DNA of 64,000 nt from Cryobacterium arcticum. Its GTDB lineage: Bacteria; Actinomycetota; Actinomycetes; Actinomycetales; Microbacteriaceae. The stretch spans positions 4,092,001 through 4,156,000 of the forward strand of contig NZ_CP016282.1 of assembly GCF_001679725.1 (NCBI RefSeq). Direction: 5' to 3'. Shown piece by piece: positions 63,017-64,000 of this stretch. Within the stretch, counting starts at the first letter, position 1; each line of letters begins with the position of its first letter. A program made the position numbers and the translations under genes. The notes under the pieces were generated by a model, which had not been told where the DNA came from, made no database searches, and worked only from the letters and a program-made list of their open reading frames with translations.

Positions 63017-63408
63017 GCCGGGCCTCCTCTGTTGGTGTGATTCAGGTCTATCAGGAGCCGATGACACCGGCCGCCCGGCACGCAGGCGCATCCGGTGATC
63101 GACCCGCTTGCCTACCCTAGAGAGGCTTGACTCCGCAGCCAAACCGCCCTGTGGATAACCCTGTGGGGAATCTGCGTGAAACGCCGCCGCGCTTGTGCAC
63201 AAGCTGTGCACTCACCTGTGGACAACTCACGAGTATTAAAGTTAAAACACCGTTTGATCTGGCTTTTATTCTATTCACACGTGTGTGGAAAAACTTGTTT
63301 CAATACTCGCTTGAATGTTGATGAAATAGGTGGACACCTGTGCACAAAGGGGTGGAAAGCGCCGCCGGAATGTGCCACAAATTGGGGCATGGCGGCGGCG
63401 TTAAAGAG
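63017..63408. other. AT-rich region with DnaA-box cluster upstream of dnaB
   Basis: This 442-bp gap (63017-63458) has no gene. TGTGGATAA at 63150-63158 is a perfect DnaA box; TGTGGACAA (63217-63225) and TGTGGAAAA (63284-63292) match 8 of 9. These three share orientation and are spaced exactly 67 bp. Further 7-of-9 matches are at 63162-63170, 63193-63202 and 63339-63347. Between the second and third lies a 50-bp stretch (63231-63280) of only about 32% GC, AT-rich like a duplex-unwinding element. It could regulate dnaB, titrate DnaA or be part of an origin. Confidence 0.65.
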
Positions 63409-63444
63409 GTGTAGCGGTGGTCCCCGAAGGAACCACCGCTACAC
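63409..63444 (-). terminator. C(UUCG)G hairpin terminator after rplI
   Basis: On the minus strand GTGTAGCGGTGGTTCC, loop TTCG, then GGGACCACCGCTACAC: a 16-bp stem with one U-G wobble. TCTTTAACG follows. It begins 15 bases after the rplI stop, so it probably ends the rpsF-ssb-rpsR-rplI transcript. Confidence 0.82.
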
Positions 63445-63458
63445 CCGAGTACAGACGC

Positions 63459-63908
63459 TTACTTAGCGGCTACCACCTGAAGGGTGATGGTCGCGCTGAG
63501 CTCGTCGCGCAGACGAACCGTCGCGGTGTGCTCGCCGGTCGCCTTGATCGGGCTGAGCTCGATCTTGCGCTTGTCGACGGCACCGAGACCGGCAGCGGCA
63601 ACCGCTTCGGCCACGTCGGTGGTCTTGACGGAGCCGAACAGGCGTCCGCCGGCGCCGGCCTTGACGACCAGCTTGACCTTGGTGCTCTCAAGGGCGACCT
63701 TGAGGGCCTGGGCCTCTTCGAGGGTGGCGTGCTCGCGGGCTACGCGGGCGGCCTTGATCTGCTCGATCTGCTTTTCGCCACCGCGGGTCCACGCAACAGC
63801 GAAGCCCTGGGGGAGAAGGTAGTTGCGAGCGAACCCGTTCTTGACATCAACGATGTCACCGGGGGTGCCGAGGCCGGAGACCTCGTGCGTCAGAATCAGT
63901 TTCGACAT
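63459..63908 (-). CDS. rplI: 50S ribosomal protein L9
   Basis: 149 residues: [20 protein letters not shown] and [20 protein letters not shown] form the N-domain signature, joined by the long central helix to the C-domain ([34 protein letters not shown]). ATG 63908 lies 11 bp after the rpsR stop, with AGGAG upstream in the gap. Part of the rpsF-ssb-rpsR-rplI operon usual next to dnaB. Confidence 0.97.
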   Translation of the reverse strand: MSKLILTHEVSGLGTPGDIVDVKNGFARNYLLPQGFAVAWTRGGEKQIEQIKAARVAREHATLEEAQALKVALESTKVKLVVKAGAGGRLFGSVKTTDVAEAVAAAGLGAVDKRKIELSPIKATGEHTATVRLRDELSATITLQVVAAK

Positions 63909-63919
63909 GTGAGGGCTCC

Positions 63920-64000
63920 TTACCGGCCTGAGCCGGCGTAGGGCAGCAAGGCCATTTCGCGGGCGTTCTTGACGGCACGCGCGATCAGGCGCTGCTCCTG
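63920..64000 (-). CDS. rpsR: 30S ribosomal protein S18, C-terminal part only
   Basis: The last 26 residues of S18 ([20 protein letters not shown], then YAGSGR) run to the TAA at 63922-63920. The N-terminus is outside the window. The pattern of [14 protein letters not shown] is diagnostic. It is followed by rplI as in the conserved operon. Confidence 0.95.
   Translation of the reverse strand, partial: QEQRLIARAVKNAREMALLPYAGSGR

Noticed and set aside
63150..63347. Calling the DnaA-box cluster a definite oriC
   Set aside because: dnaA and dnaN are not in the window, the boxes are few, and dnaB control is an equal explanation. It is kept as a candidate only.

Overview
The window is chromosomal DNA of a high-GC actinobacterium, most likely a member of the Microbacteriaceae (Cryobacterium/Leifsonia-like). 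I infer this from the very high GC, frequent GTG starts, tight ATGA/GTGA gene overlaps, BkdABC-type keto-acid dehydrogenase genes, a CopD-CtaG fusion, and the rpmB-rpmG-rpsN set next to zur. I see no phage, IS element, CRISPR array, rRNA or tRNA. It reads as ordinary core and accessory chromosome, densely packed, with several compact regulatory modules.

Layout. 1-5 kb: an MFS exporter diverging from a MarR regulator across two tandem operators; peptidase E; a hexose-6-phosphate mutarotase; a small lipoprotein. 4.8-7 kb: a manganese module, an MntR-like regulator convergent with a CaCA exchanger whose leader carries a yybP-ykoY (Mn2+) riboswitch. 7-10 kb: a PRISE-type SDR, an SdpI-like protein and NhaA. 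10.4-14.8 kb: a MacB-type ABC exporter diverging from a NarL-type two-component system. 14.9-18.1 kb: HAD hydrolase, YdeI-like protein, an orphan and an ACR3/BASS carrier. 18.3-22.1 kb: an envelope-stress locus, an ECF sigma factor coupled to an Asp23-domain protein and divergent from an Asp23/DUF6286/AmaP/CsbD operon. 22-30 kb: a degenerate beta-lactamase-like lipoprotein, other lipoproteins, a PIF1-like helicase, CopD-CtaG and HU.

30.6-35.5 kb: a zinc island with the zinc-independent ribosomal proteins S14, L33 and L28, zur, two znuB permeases, znuC and znuA. A Zur box overlaps an apparently leaderless znuA promoter. 35.5-39.5 kb: AAA ATPase, GNAT, HemK-like methyltransferase, and a TetR/CPBP pair with twin operators. 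39.7-44.5 kb: a hisC-like aminotransferase followed by E1-alpha, E1-beta and E2 of a branched-chain-type keto-acid dehydrogenase. 44.6-49 kb: a membrane protein, a WXG100-like protein coupled to an alpha/beta hydrolase, LMW phosphatase and purB. 49-61.6 kb: P2-type ATPase, two small membrane proteins, HEAT-repeat protein, the three-gene pnt transhydrogenase, a BCCT carrier and HrpB helicase. 61.6-64 kb: dnaB, an AT-rich region with a cluster of DnaA boxes, rplI and the end of rpsR.

Highly expressed genes (ribosomal proteins, HU, dnaB) lie on the minus strand. That fits an origin to the right, with leftward replication (inference). The less expected observations are a family of long palindromes between convergent genes, repeated C(UUCG)G hairpins just after minus-strand stop codons, the DnaA-box cluster upstream of dnaB, the Asp23-sigma module, and strong enrichment of the hexamer GGATGC/GCATCC.
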